A stretch of 63,068 nucleotides of DNA from assembly GCF_002934005.1 (NCBI RefSeq), contig NZ_PGEM01000078.1, positions 1-63,068 on the forward strand, given 5' to 3'. The position numbers were made by a program, and so were the translations under genes. Below, in pieces: positions 1 to 9,866 of the stretch. Each line of letters begins with the position of its first letter. Within the stretch, counting starts at the first letter, position 1. Source of the DNA: Cuspidothrix issatschenkoi CHARLIE-1 (GTDB lineage Bacteria; Cyanobacteriota; Cyanobacteriia; Cyanobacteriales; Nostocaceae). The notes beneath the pieces were generated by a model, which had not been told where the DNA came from, did not search any database, and saw nothing but the letters and a program-made list of their open reading frames with translations.

Positions 1-30
1 AGTGCGGAATGTGGGTAATAACTATTCTGA

Positions 31-728
<698 letters not shown>

Positions 729-1130
729 TCCTCAATTTTAAACCCTTATGTAGCAAGGTGTCCAGAGGCAGTTTCCGAAGGTCAGGAGAAAAGACCAACA
801 AAAGGACAAAAAACCAACAGCCAAAAACCCTGAAACCCTTACCCAGTAAGCGACCGAAGGTCGCAACGAAAAAATCAATATTTCAGCCATTTTACCTGAC
901 CTTCGGCCAATGCCACGCCTCGCTATCGGCCAACGCCACACGCTAGTATCATAAATCACTAAACAATAATCAAACCCGGAGGTTCAATTGAACTCCCACC
1001 CCTCAAGTTTTGTCACCTAAGTGGACGTGAGATAACCAAAATGTGTGAAGAAAAGTAAAATCTCTGAAAACTTCTTCACTCTTGCCTCTTGCCTTGCCAT
1101 AACGACAATTTTTAAAGCCCACCTACTTAA
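729..1130. other. CRISPR right flank, possible leader, with nested inverted repeats
   Basis: This 402-bp stretch between the array and the ABC ATPase gene has no convincing gene. It carries a 12-bp perfect inverted repeat, ccgaaggtcagg at 775-786 and cctgaccttcgg at 895-906. Inside that pair lies a compact hairpin gcgaccGAAggtcgc at 850-864. If the array is transcribed on the minus strand this would be its leader; otherwise it is the trailer-side flank. Open frames here are short and have no recognisable protein character. Confidence 0.5.
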
Positions 1131-2375
1131 TTAAGGAAATATTGCTAACTCGGTTTTGGGATCAAAGAAATGTATTTTCTCAGGAGTTAAAGATAGCCAA
1201 AGCTGTTCACCTGTATTTATAAATCTATCAGGTGGAACTCTAACTTGTAAAGCCTGTCCATTGGTATTTGGTAACTCAGGATCGGCAATTTTCACAGATA
1301 AAAAAGTGTCATTGCCTAAATTTTCTGCTAAGTCCACTTTAACTGGTAAATTTTTAGTAGCAGGTACACTTAAACTTAGATGTTCTGGACGAATACCTAA
1401 AATTAAAGTTTGTCCGTCGTATGGTTGTAATGCACTTCCCCAAATATCTGGAAGGGTAAAGCGAAAATTAGTATGGGTAATTAATAAAGGTGCGTGAAAC
1501 TCCACGGGAATAAAATTCATGGGTGGAGAACCGATAAATTCAGCAACGAAGCGATTAACAGGACGATTATATAATTCTAAAGGGGCTGCAACTTGTTGAA
1601 TTTTACCCTCTGACATAATAGCAATGCGATCGCCCATGGTCATCGCTTCAGTTTGATCATGGGTAACATAAATGGTCGTAATGCCCAACTGATGTTGTAA
1701 TTTAACAATTTGACTCCGTGTTTCCGCCCGTAACTTAGCGTCCAAATTAGATAATGGTTCATCCATTAAAAATACTTGAGGATTACGGGCGATCGCTCGT
1801 CCTAATGCTACCCGTTGTCTTTGTCCCCCGGAAAGTTGTTTAGGTAAGCGATTTAACAGAGTTTCAATTTGTAACAAACTCGCAACTTTTTGTACTCGTT
1901 CATCCACAATTCTTTCTTTTGGGGAAATATAGCGTAATCCTTTAGGTAGCTTTTTTGTCACACCTACCAGTAAATCTTTCCCCCATTGAGTAAATATTTT
2001 TTTGCCAAATTCTTGATCTGGAAACTGACGACGCAAACCAAAAGCGATGTTATCATAGACAGTCATGTGGGGATAGAGAGCGTAACTTTGAAACACCATA
2101 GCGATATCTCTAGCTTTAGGTGGTAAATCATTAATCAAGCGATCGCCGACGGAAATATTACCACCAGTCATCACCTCCAACCCAGCAATTAACCTTAGTA
2201 ACGTGCTTTTACCGCAACCAGACGGACCCACCAGCACTATAAACTCACCATCAGCAATAGTTAAATTAATCCGTCGCAAAACACTGACACCATCTGCACC
2301 ATCTTGGGTTTTTGCACCTTCCCCAGCGCGAGAGGGGAAACTTTTATAAACATTTTCTAATATAACTTGTGCCAC
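1131..2375 (-). CDS. Carbohydrate-type ABC transporter ATP-binding protein (MalK/UgpC-like)
   Basis: This is the cytoplasmic ATPase of a CUT1-type importer for sugars or related solutes. All ABC motifs are visible: Walker A GPSGCGKST at about 50-58, Q-loop Q96, signature LSGGQ at 181-185, Walker B with catalytic E206, and switch His239. A C-terminal TOBE-like region follows. The 414 residues exceed MalK (about 370), mainly because of about 40 extra residues between the Q-loop and signature (about 116-158) and a short insert before Walker A. The start is GTG. No permease or binding protein is adjacent, so it may serve unlinked transporters, as MsiK-type ATPases do. The substrate cannot be inferred. 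Confidence 0.9.
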   Translation of the reverse strand: MAQVILENVYKSFPSRAGEGAKTQDGADGVSVLRRINLTIADGEFIVLVGPSGCGKSTLLRLIAGLEVMTGGNISVGDRLINDLPPKARDIAMVFQSYALYPHMTVYDNIAFGLRRQFPDQEFGKKIFTQWGKDLLVGVTKKLPKGLRYISPKERIVDERVQKVASLLQIETLLNRLPKQLSGGQRQRVALGRAIARNPQVFLMDEPLSNLDAKLRAETRSQIVKLQHQLGITTIYVTHDQTEAMTMGDRIAIMSEGKIQQVAAPLELYNRPVNRFVAEFIGSPPMNFIPVEFHAPLLITHTNFRFTLPDIWGSALQPYDGQTLILGIRPEHLSLSVPATKNLPVKVDLAENLGNDTFLSVKIADPELPNTNGQALQVRVPPDRFINTGEQLWLSLTPEKIHFFDPKTELAIFP

Positions 2376-2461
2376 AGGGATTCACTTTAAAATTTATTAA
2401 TTGGTAGAGGCGGAAATTTTTCACCCATACACTAGATAGCATACATTGTTTTTCAAGAGCC

Positions 2462-2494
2462 AGATCCCCGACTTCTTCAAGAAGTCGGGGATCT
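2462..2494. repeat. Short perfect hairpin of the agatccccgacttct family
   Basis: Arms agatccccgacttctt and aagaagtcggggatct enclose a one-base centre. It lies 19 bp past the stop of the minus-strand GT4 gene at 2513 and upstream of the ABC ATPase, so it could end the GT4 transcript. The same family recurs at 8138-8170 and 9601-9633 (short form) and at 13492, 22556 and 48699 (long form), which marks it as a dispersed element rather than a dedicated terminator. Confidence 0.85.
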
Positions 2495-2512
2495 TAATTT
2501 AACTTAAGATGG

Positions 2513-3649
2513 TTATATTGAGTTTAGCAATTCTTGAATTTGCTGATTAATAACCTTAACATCAAAACGTTGACTAGCAGTAATTCTGGCATTATTAGCA
2601 ATATTCGCAGTTTTTACAGCTTCTTGCCAACAATGATTAATCACATCTGCTAATTCTTGACATTCTCCCGGTGTCACTAAAAAACCATTAATACCATCTT
2701 CCACTAACTCTATCGCACCGCCAGCTTTAGCTGCAACCACAGGTTTACCGCACAGCATAGCTTCAACAATAACTCTCCCAAAAGGTTCGGGTGCAGTGGA
2801 AGTATGGGTAATTAAATCACACATTGTCATTAATTGGGGAATATCCGAGCGAAATCCTAAAAACTTAACTCGATTTTCTAATCCCAAACTAATAACTTTT
2901 TGGTGTAAATCTTGCACATATTCCTGTTCACCAAATAAAGCATCACCAACGAAAATTACTACTATATCTTGTGGACATTGAGAAAGGGCATCAATTAAAA
3001 TATGCTGTCCCTTCCAAGGAGAAAGACGGCTAAAATGTCCAACAACAAATTTATTTTCTAATTGTAAATTAGCTCTGATTTTCCTCACTTCTAATTCATC
3101 AACTTGATAATTCTCTATAGCAAAGCCATTATAAACAACCTTAACTAGATCAAGGTTTCCTCCAGCTTCTAAAAATGCCCTTTTACTAGCTTGAGAATTG
3201 GCAATTACCAAACTAGCAAAGCGATTAATTAAACTGACTGCTACTAGAAGATTAGTTTTACTAAAATGTTCTAAAGAAAGAATATCATGTAAATGATAAA
3301 CCAAAGGACGACGAGCCAAAAAACTAGCTATTGCCCCTACAACTAAAGCCTTTTGAGTATTAGCATAGATTAAATCATATTTTTTAGCCCATGCAACCAC
3401 CTGAATAATTAAAGGTATAATTTGCCCTAAACTGCTTAACGCTGAGAATAGTCCACTGTCTTTACTAACTTTAATTCCTTGAGTTGTCAAGACCTCCACC
3501 GGAATTTGATTTTCTTGCAGTAACTTTCTAAAATCACCATCGGCAAATAAACCAACTAGAGAATTATCACGATAGGGTTTAGCAATATCCACTAAACACA
3601 ACTCAGCACCACCAGGTTTACCACTCTGATCTAAGAATAAAATTTTCAT
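2513..3649 (-). CDS. GT4 family glycosyltransferase
   Basis: This is a GT-B fold retaining glycosyltransferase, probably cytoplasmic and acting on a lipid-linked glycan. The N-terminal acceptor domain has the KPGGAE loop (residues 11-16). The C-terminal nucleotide-sugar domain has SRLSPWKG (207-214) and the E-x7-E motif (E288 and E296) followed by GKPVVAAKAGG. At 378 residues it is full length for the family. It lies 90 bp downstream of another GT4 on the same strand, and both sit just outside the HEP island. Donor and acceptor cannot be read from sequence. Confidence 0.9.
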   Translation of the reverse strand: MKILFLDQSGKPGGAELCLVDIAKPYRDNSLVGLFADGDFRKLLQENQIPVEVLTTQGIKVSKDSGLFSALSSLGQIIPLIIQVVAWAKKYDLIYANTQKALVVGAIASFLARRPLVYHLHDILSLEHFSKTNLLVAVSLINRFASLVIANSQASKRAFLEAGGNLDLVKVVYNGFAIENYQVDELEVRKIRANLQLENKFVVGHFSRLSPWKGQHILIDALSQCPQDIVVIFVGDALFGEQEYVQDLHQKVISLGLENRVKFLGFRSDIPQLMTMCDLITHTSTAPEPFGRVIVEAMLCGKPVVAAKAGGAIELVEDGINGFLVTPGECQELADVINHCWQEAVKTANIANNARITASQRFDVKVINQQIQELLNSI

Positions 3650-3739
3650 ACAATTTATATAATTATAGTAGTATGCAGTTGAATGAGATATAAATTGAAA
3701 CTTAAAAATCTACAGGATAAGACTTTTCACCCTGATAGT

Positions 3740-4903
3740 TTAAGCTAAGAGAACCTGCCGAACTTGTTGGGCAATATTTGTCCAATCATAATATTTAACT
3801 GTGTAATTACGACACTCTTCTCTAGAAGGTAAAATCAGTTTATCTAACATAATTTGGGCTAATTTATCAGCAATGCTTTCCACAGTTATAGATTCAGTAA
3901 TTAACTCTGGAGAAAATCTTTGTAAAATTTCCGGCATACCCCCTACAGGTGTACATAAAACAGGAGTACCACAAGCTAAAGATTCCAAAATAGCTAATCC
4001 AAACCCTTCAAAAGATTGACTTGGCATTACAGTTAAATCAGCCGCTTGATAGGCAGTAGGTAAATCATTTTCAGGTAAAAAACCCAAAAATTGCACATTA
4101 TTTTCTAAACCTAATTCTCTAACTTGTTGTTGCAGTAAAGCTTGAATATGACCACGACCAGCTATAGCTAACCAAATATCAGGAATGCCTGGTTTAATCA
4201 TCGCTATAGCTTGTAATAATTTATCAATTCCCATACGATAAACTAAGCGCCGAGAAGTAAATAATATTGGCCGATTAGTTGGCCAGTTTAGCTTTGTTCT
4301 CGCTTCTTGACGTGATAAATTGTTCTGAAAATGATCAATATCAACTCCACCGGGAATAATCTGAATTTTCTCCCAGGGAATTTGGTATTTTTGATGTAAA
4401 ATTTGACCAAAAGCTTTACTCAGAACAATAAAGCGATCACACCGATTATAAGTTATTTTTTCAATTAGCTGTTCTTTTAGCCAAATATTAAATTTTTGAT
4501 TTACCACTTCTTCTTGACTTTCCGCCGCCCAAGGACCATGAAAGTTAAAAGTAATCGGTATATCCTTGGGTAAAATATCTAAAATAGGAAAACTATATAA
4601 TGCAAAATGCAAATTAATTGCATCAGGTTTACCTAATCTAGTTTGTTTAAAGTTATGGCGAATAGACCATAATCTATTGCTAATTTTAGTATCTGGATCA
4701 GCTAAATTAGTCAACTTAATCTTTGTATTTTGATGATCTACTGGTAAACCAACCCCACATAATTCTACTTGATCTTGATGTGTTACTAATTGATGAGTTA
4801 GTTCATAAATATATCGTTCTAATCCTCCAGGATGTTTAGGAAACCAACCAGTACCTAGAGTTAAAATAGATGCTGAACTAAATTTTTTATCTTTATTTTC
4901 CAC
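3740..4903 (-). CDS. GT4 family glycosyltransferase
   Basis: This full-length GT-B glycosyltransferase (387 residues) has an N-terminal glycine-rich loop HPGGLERYIYEL near residues 24-35. Its donor domain carries SRRLVYRMGIDKLL and the E-x7-E region EGFGLAILE near residue 300, followed by ACGTPVL and a VGGMPE segment. These are the usual landmarks of the PimA/WcaL-like GT4 group. It probably forms a pair with the GT4 gene at 2513-3649. A 905-bp intergenic region separates it from the divergent gene at 5809. The sugar specificity is unknown. Confidence 0.9.
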   Translation of the reverse strand: MENKDKKFSSASILTLGTGWFPKHPGGLERYIYELTHQLVTHQDQVELCGVGLPVDHQNTKIKLTNLADPDTKISNRLWSIRHNFKQTRLGKPDAINLHFALYSFPILDILPKDIPITFNFHGPWAAESQEEVVNQKFNIWLKEQLIEKITYNRCDRFIVLSKAFGQILHQKYQIPWEKIQIIPGGVDIDHFQNNLSRQEARTKLNWPTNRPILFTSRRLVYRMGIDKLLQAIAMIKPGIPDIWLAIAGRGHIQALLQQQVRELGLENNVQFLGFLPENDLPTAYQAADLTVMPSQSFEGFGLAILESLACGTPVLCTPVGGMPEILQRFSPELITESITVESIADKLAQIMLDKLILPSREECRNYTVKYYDWTNIAQQVRQVLLA

Positions 4904-5808
4904 TTACTTAACTCCTCTCATAGATAAATTCAGATTATTTATTGTGAGTAATATTTTTAATTATTTTCTCCATGCAAAGACAATATATTTTCAGCATTAT
5001 CTTCCAATACAACACTGAAAAATATAATCAGCATAAATTTTTAAAAAAATTTATTTTTATATAAAAAATATAGTGCTGATACAATCTAATATTTTCATAC
5101 TAATATCCCATTATAGGGTTTCCCAGTCTAATAAAGTACAAAATTATCTGCGTACCCTTCGGGAAGCAAGCTGCAATTATTACTGCTTCTACCTCACCAT
5201 AGTAGTAGATGAATAAGAATCGGGAAAATCAAGTAAATGTGTTATTGAATACAGTTTTTTGTATCAATTATAAAATGTCTTAAATCGAACATTTATAAAT
5301 CCAGAATATAATAAAAATTATATCTAAATATATTAGTATTTATATCTTAGTAATGATTTCAACTATTAAGAGAATGTATTTTGTTGATAAAGTTTTGATG
5401 AAATCATACATAAAAGAATATTTATTTGTTAGTTTATAGATAACTATTTAGAAATTATCATTGCATAGGGGTATTAAAAAATCTAATGATACAAACTTTA
5501 GCTTGTAATTAGCTTTTTTCCCTTCACTTTACCTATGTTTTGACGAGAATCGAGAATAAATCAAAGTAGATTAAGTAATGCAAAAATATGGAAATGTTTG
5601 GTAGTAAGGGTTTCAGACCTTAAATTATGACTAAACTCCTCACTACAAACCTTGAATTATTCAGTCCGTTCTACTTATACTAATTCTATGGAAGAGAGTG
5701 CCATAATAAATTTTGTAGAGACGTTCCGCCGTCTCTACAACGGAAAATAAAGCATAGAAATGGTATTACTACAAATTTTACCGTCTATTAGTTGATTAAG
5801 ATTTTGAT
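4904..5808. other. Long divergent intergenic region, very AT-rich
   Basis: This is 905 bp between divergently transcribed genes, so it should hold both promoters. No gene is convincing. Visible repeats are a REP-like cgtacccttcgggaag at about 5152-5167 and a hairpin at 5714-5739. A stretch around 5606-5660 resembles one at about 30215-30260 (both contain a 'cctcactac' block). The rest is low-complexity A/T sequence with no recognised RNA. Confidence 0.6.
5714..5739. repeat. Hairpin of the gtagagacgttcc family
   Basis: The palindrome gtagagac...gtctctac surrounds gttccgcc. Related hairpins sharing gacgttcc and ggaacgtc arms occur at 9735-9763, 27023-27051 and 33778-33801, and a half copy lies at 40031-40049. 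This is a dispersed short palindromic repeat typical of Nostocales intergenic DNA. Confidence 0.8.
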
Positions 5809-8085
5809 ATGAATCATAAGAAATTGAGAAATTTGAGTAAAATTCATCACCAGCTTAATAGCTGTATCAACAGTTTATTTCGGAGTAAATATGGTAATAA
5901 AAAAATAATCTTTAATGTTTTACTTGGTATCACCTGCGGATTAACAGTGACATTTGCAGGAATGACAATGGATTTAGCAACAACTAAAATATCTCCCACA
6001 CCTGCAATATCTCCCACGCCTCCAACATCCTCCACATCTGAAATATCGAAAAATTCCGAAGTTAACTATATTACTTCTTGGTTAGGAAATACCATTGGTA
6101 ATGGTCAATTAACAGTACAAAACAATATCGAGGCCATGTATGTCCAAGATGATGGAACAGTATACACAAATAGTGTTTGGGATGAAGCTGGTAGGGAAGC
6201 AGCAGTATATAAAGATGGTCAACCGATTTTAACTTTAAAAGATACCCATGGTTGGAGTCGTTTAGGTGGTAAAGCCATAACTGCCAATAGCAAATATATC
6301 TATATTGCTATGTCTCAAGGTGAACTAGATCCAACTAAAAAACATTATCCGCAAAAAGGTCAAATTTGGTACTGCGTGAGACGTTATGACTTAACAGGAA
6401 AACCTGCACCTTTTAACAAAGGCAATGGCTGGGATAAAAGTATGTTAATTACCAGCCAAAAACATGAAGTTACTGGATTAGCCACCGTAGATAATAAACT
6501 ATTTGTCAGCAATGCTGGTGAAAATATGATTCGGGTTTATAATACCGAAAACATGGAAGAATTAAATAGTTTTGCCATTGCTAATCCTAGACAAATCACC
6601 ATTGATAAAAAAGGCAACTTGTGGGTTATTCAAAAAAGAAAAGGTAGCAAATTTTCCAAAATCGTCAATTATTCTCAAATAGGGCAAAAATTAGCCAATG
6701 ACATTATAGATATTGACGAACCATCAGCATTAGCCATTGATAATCGAGGTAGATTATTAATAGCAGATAATGGTGTTAATCAACAAGTGGTGATTTATAA
6801 CATTAATAATCAACCAGTGCGAGTAGATACCTTTGGTGATAAAAAAGGTATTTTCGGTGGTGTACCTGGAGAAATTAAAACTACAAAACTCTATGGTATT
6901 ACAGGAATTGGTACAGATGCCGCAGGTAATTTTTATATCAATAATAACGGCTTCAAAAACTCAGGTACAGATTTAAGAAAATTTTCCCCATCAGGACAAG
7001 TACAATGGCAATTACTAGGATTAATATTTGTAGATAATGCAGATACAGATCCGCACACAGATGGTGTTAATCTCTTCACAAAACAAGAACAATATGTGAT
7101 GGATTATAGTAAACCTGCTGGTAAACAGTGGACTTATCAGGCCTATACACTTAATCCCTTTAAATATTCTCAAGATCCACGTTTACATACATCACCAGAT
7201 GCTACTTTTGTCCGGCGTATTCAAGGGAAACCTTTTTTATTCCTGACAGATATGTATGGTAGCTTTTTACAAATTTATCGCTTTCAACCAAAAACCGATG
7301 GTAATATTGCCATTCCTGCGGGAATGTTTGTCGGTACAAATGAAGGAGGTAAATCCATTTCTGGCAATTGGCCGCCCGATCAACCCGCACAAGGAGAGTG
7401 GATTTGGCGTGATATTAATGGTAATGGTGCATTTGAAGAAAATGAGTATGATATCAGCAAAGATTATCCCTATATGGGTGGTTGGTGGGTAGATAGCAAA
7501 GGTGATATTTGGAAAACATTGCGAACTCAAGATGGAATTCGTCGTTATCCTTTCCAGGGAATAGATGCTAAAGGAAACCCGATCTATACCTATAGTTCAA
7601 TGGAAAAAATCAAGACTCCTGCTATCTTCACTGACTTGCGAAGAATTGAGTATTTTCCAGAAACAGATACTATGTATTTATCAGGATTTACAACTGAGCA
7701 TCCAGCAGTAACAGATCAGGCCAAAGTAGTAGGATCAGAAATTGTTCGTTTTGATAATTGGAGTCAAGGAAATCGTACTCCCAAATGGCGAACTGTCATT
7801 CCCTACGACACTACAGGTAAACAACAAATTGCTACCGCAGCCATGAGTGTAGCGGGTGATTATGTATTTGCAGTTACCTTCAAAACCGCAGAGGTATATG
7901 TTTATAAAGCTACAACTGGAGAACTGGTGAAAAAGATGAGTCCAGGGAAAGAAGTTGGTGAAGAAAGTGGTTGGGTTGATATTCCTTATGGTATCCGTGC
8001 TTTTCGTCGTGCTAATGGTCAATATCTAGTATTTGTGGAAGAAAATTGGAAAGGAAAGGTATTGGTATATCAGTTCACAATGTAA
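5809..8085 (+). CDS. Membrane-anchored or secreted beta-propeller-like protein (NHL/SMP-30-like repeats)
   Basis: This 758-residue protein has a basic N-terminus, one hydrophobic segment at about residues 34-52 and a Pro/Ser/Thr linker with SPTP repeats at about 62-80. That pattern suggests a signal anchor placing the bulk outside the cytoplasm. The remainder has repeated blade-like units such as 'PRQITIDKKGNLWVI' and 'PSALAIDNRGRLLIADNG', typical of NHL or SMP-30-like propellers. No catalytic residues are assignable. An acidic segment DINGNGAFEENEYD could be a calcium-binding loop of EF-hand or dockerin type. Its position beside polysaccharide genes suggests an extracellular binding role, but this is inference. 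Confidence 0.75.
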   Translation: MNHKKLRNLSKIHHQLNSCINSLFRSKYGNKKIIFNVLLGITCGLTVTFAGMTMDLATTKISPTPAISPTPPTSSTSEISKNSEVNYITSWLGNTIGNGQLTVQNNIEAMYVQDDGTVYTNSVWDEAGREAAVYKDGQPILTLKDTHGWSRLGGKAITANSKYIYIAMSQGELDPTKKHYPQKGQIWYCVRRYDLTGKPAPFNKGNGWDKSMLITSQKHEVTGLATVDNKLFVSNAGENMIRVYNTENMEELNSFAIANPRQITIDKKGNLWVIQKRKGSKFSKIVNYSQIGQKLANDIIDIDEPSALAIDNRGRLLIADNGVNQQVVIYNINNQPVRVDTFGDKKGIFGGVPGEIKTTKLYGITGIGTDAAGNFYINNNGFKNSGTDLRKFSPSGQVQWQLLGLIFVDNADTDPHTDGVNLFTKQEQYVMDYSKPAGKQWTYQAYTLNPFKYSQDPRLHTSPDATFVRRIQGKPFLFLTDMYGSFLQIYRFQPKTDGNIAIPAGMFVGTNEGGKSISGNWPPDQPAQGEWIWRDINGNGAFEENEYDISKDYPYMGGWWVDSKGDIWKTLRTQDGIRRYPFQGIDAKGNPIYTYSSMEKIKTPAIFTDLRRIEYFPETDTMYLSGFTTEHPAVTDQAKVVGSEIVRFDNWSQGNRTPKWRTVIPYDTTGKQQIATAAMSVAGDYVFAVTFKTAEVYVYKATTGELVKKMSPGKEVGEESGWVDIPYGIRAFRRANGQYLVFVEENWKGKVLVYQFTM

Positions 8086-8137
8086 TCTATAGTAGGTGAC
8101 AGGTGATAGGTGACAGAGTTGAAGAAACGTAATATTA

Positions 8138-8170
8138 AGATCCCCGACTTCTCAAAGAAGTCGGGGATCT
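8138..8170. repeat. Short hairpin of the agatccccgacttct family
   Basis: Arms agatccccgacttct and agaagtcggggatct flank 'caa'. It lies about 50 bp past the stop of the propeller gene and could end that transcript. It is preceded at about 8091-8113 by heptameric repeats of the ggtgaca/ggtgata type, a common cyanobacterial short tandem repeat. Confidence 0.85.
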
Positions 8171-8261
8171 ATCCACTTCCTAATTTTACATAATTACTAG
8201 CGTTTGTTGGATTCCACTTTGTTCTACGCAAATTATAGGGATTTTATTAATAATTGAGGCG

Positions 8262-8703
8262 ATGGTGAAAAATATAACCTTAAATAATCGTATTCATTTT
8301 GAAGGATTCCAGGCAGAACCACAACGTTATATGTTAGCAACAGATATCTTTGTTTTGGCTTCCCATTGCGAATCTTTTGGGTTAGTTTTAACAGAAGCTA
8401 GAGAGGCAGGTTGTGCCATTATTGCCAGTGATGTATGTAGATGGCATTCCTGAAACTTTAGAGCATAGTCAGGCGGGGATTTTAGTCCCACCGAAAGATA
8501 TTCAAAGTTTAGCTAGTGTTTTAGCAAAATTATTGAGCGATCGCCAACTCTTGAATGAGTGGAAATTCCGCGCCCAACAAAATCTAGAAAGATTTCATGC
8601 AGCACGAATTAATGAAGAAACACTAGCTATATATGGAGAAATGATGAGAGAAAAGAACATCATCCATTTGATAGAATCGAGAGAATTAGCTAATCTCAAT
8701 TAA
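8262..8703 (+). pseudogene. Decayed GT4 glycosyltransferase, N-truncated and frameshifted
   Basis: Only the C-terminal half of a GT-B enzyme remains. One frame reads VKNITLNNRIHFEGF and the E-x7-E region ESFGLVLTE, ending after IIASDV. The family's continuation DGIPETLEHSQAGILVPP is in another frame. The break is a tandem duplication of the four bases TGTA at 8432-8439; removing one copy restores ASDV-DGIPE. The N-terminal acceptor domain is missing, and an in-frame stop lies just upstream of 8262. The remnant runs convergently into the aspartoacylase gene and overlaps its end by 18 bp. Confidence 0.88.
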
Positions 8704-9564
8704 CTCTTTTTGACTAATGTGCATCGCAATTCCTTTTTCATAATAAGCAGCTTCATTGATAAAAATAGGATAAACAATATCATTTCCCTTATAAACAATT
8801 TCCTCGCCGCTAAAAGTCATAAACATCGGATCACCAGGATGCAACGGTTCATAATCTCTAAATTGGAGTTGGGGATGAATCATCCCTTGAATTTCCCCAT
8901 TTTCACTGCGCGGATAATCAATCACACCAATTGATCTATAAACTGTCAGAGTATTATTTCTGAGTAAATTTTTGCCCAGATTATAATTTTCAAAATAATC
9001 TAGAGATGTATAAATAAGCTGCTCAGTTTGTTGAAATAATTCCGCATTTAAAATACTTTGGGGTACGGGTCCAACTTCCAGGGCAAAACCCAAATCAGAT
9101 AAAGAACGGAGAAAACCACTACCTTTAGGTTGTTCATGAAGATAAACTTTTACTAAAGGATTTATTGCACTTAAAACAGCAGCTAATTCCAGTAATACAG
9201 GATGGCGATTTCCTAAAATAATACATAAACCCATGTTAGATGTAGTAGTATGTAAATCAATAATTACATCTTCAATATCTGGAACTTTTGGTTTTAATAT
9301 TGTTTGAATTTCCCGCGCTCTTAATTCTTCATAATTAGCAGGTTTATCCTCATTCCTCAACTGGACAAAACAGCGATTGAGGTCTTTTTCTACATATCTT
9401 ACCCGTGCAGCGATCGCTTTAGGATTACCCAGCAAAGATAAAGTTTCAAAACTGGATCTATGGACTAAATCGGGATGGTTGTGAAACTTTTTAACCAAGT
9501 AAATTCCTGTAAACTCATTACCATGGTTTCCTCCTACAATTACTACCCGGTTAATTTGATTCAT
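8686..9564 (-). CDS. Probable aspartoacylase (AspA/AstE zinc hydrolase family)
   Basis: This family deacylates N-acetyl-aspartate or related acyl amino acids in the cytoplasm. Zinc ligands are visible as H14 and E17 in GGNHGNE and H105 in [10 protein letters not shown]. The substrate-binding region [11 protein letters not shown] (about 56-66) and catalytic Glu in ALEVGP near residue 163 are present. At 292 residues it matches cyanobacterial family members. Its gene stands alone on the minus strand, convergent with the GT4 remnant. The true substrate in cyanobacteria is not known to me. Confidence 0.9.
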   Translation of the reverse strand: MNQINRVVIVGGNHGNEFTGIYLVKKFHNHPDLVHRSSFETLSLLGNPKAIAARVRYVEKDLNRCFVQLRNEDKPANYEELRAREIQTILKPKVPDIEDVIIDLHTTTSNMGLCIILGNRHPVLLELAAVLSAINPLVKVYLHEQPKGSGFLRSLSDLGFALEVGPVPQSILNAELFQQTEQLIYTSLDYFENYNLGKNLLRNNTLTVYRSIGVIDYPRSENGEIQGMIHPQLQFRDYEPLHPGDPMFMTFSGEEIVYKGNDIVYPIFINEAAYYEKGIAMHISQKELIEIS

Positions 9565-9866
9565 AATTACCTCATTTAATTAATGATAATTCCCAAACCT
9601 AGATCCCCAACTTTATTCATAAGTCAGGGATCTGATGACAATTTAAAATTGTTGGTTGTGAAAATACACTTTAGTTTTTAATTATATAGCCATTAGGCAT
9701 GAGACTTCCGGAGAAAATAAAATGTAAGTGGTTTGTACAGACGTTCCGGTGGAACGTCTCCACATTAGACATCTGGCAGAAATTAAATATGCCTAATCAC
9801 CAAACCCTTGTAGGGATAATTCATGAACTGTCCCTACATTATTTTTCACCAGATGTGTGTTGAGTT
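9565..9866. repeat. Intergenic run of three different palindromic repeats
   Basis: This gap between two minus-strand genes contains three elements: an imperfect agatcccc...gggatct hairpin at 9601-9633, a gacgttcc/ggaacgtc hairpin at 9735-9763, and a tgtagggataattcatga palindrome at 9809-9838. The last is related to the one at 26864-26891. No gene was found. Any of these could act as a processing site or transcript end after the HEP polymerase gene. Confidence 0.75.

Noticed and set aside
738-959. Open frames on both strands in the CRISPR flank
   Set aside because: They overlap inverted repeats, lack ribosome-binding sites and have no protein-like features.
2462-2494. Calling the agatcccc hairpins dedicated rho-independent terminators
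   Set aside because: They lack a T-run and recur as a dispersed family in varied contexts, so they are listed as repeats that may end transcripts.
1131-4903. Counting the ABC ATPase and two GT4 genes as part of the HEP island
   Set aside because: They are separated from the polymerase gene by a divergent propeller gene, an aspartoacylase and a pseudogene, and the known island ends at the polymerase.
8262-8453. Treating 8262-8453 and 8413-8703 as two small genes
   Set aside because: Together they form one GT4 donor domain split by a TGTA duplication, so they are one pseudogene.
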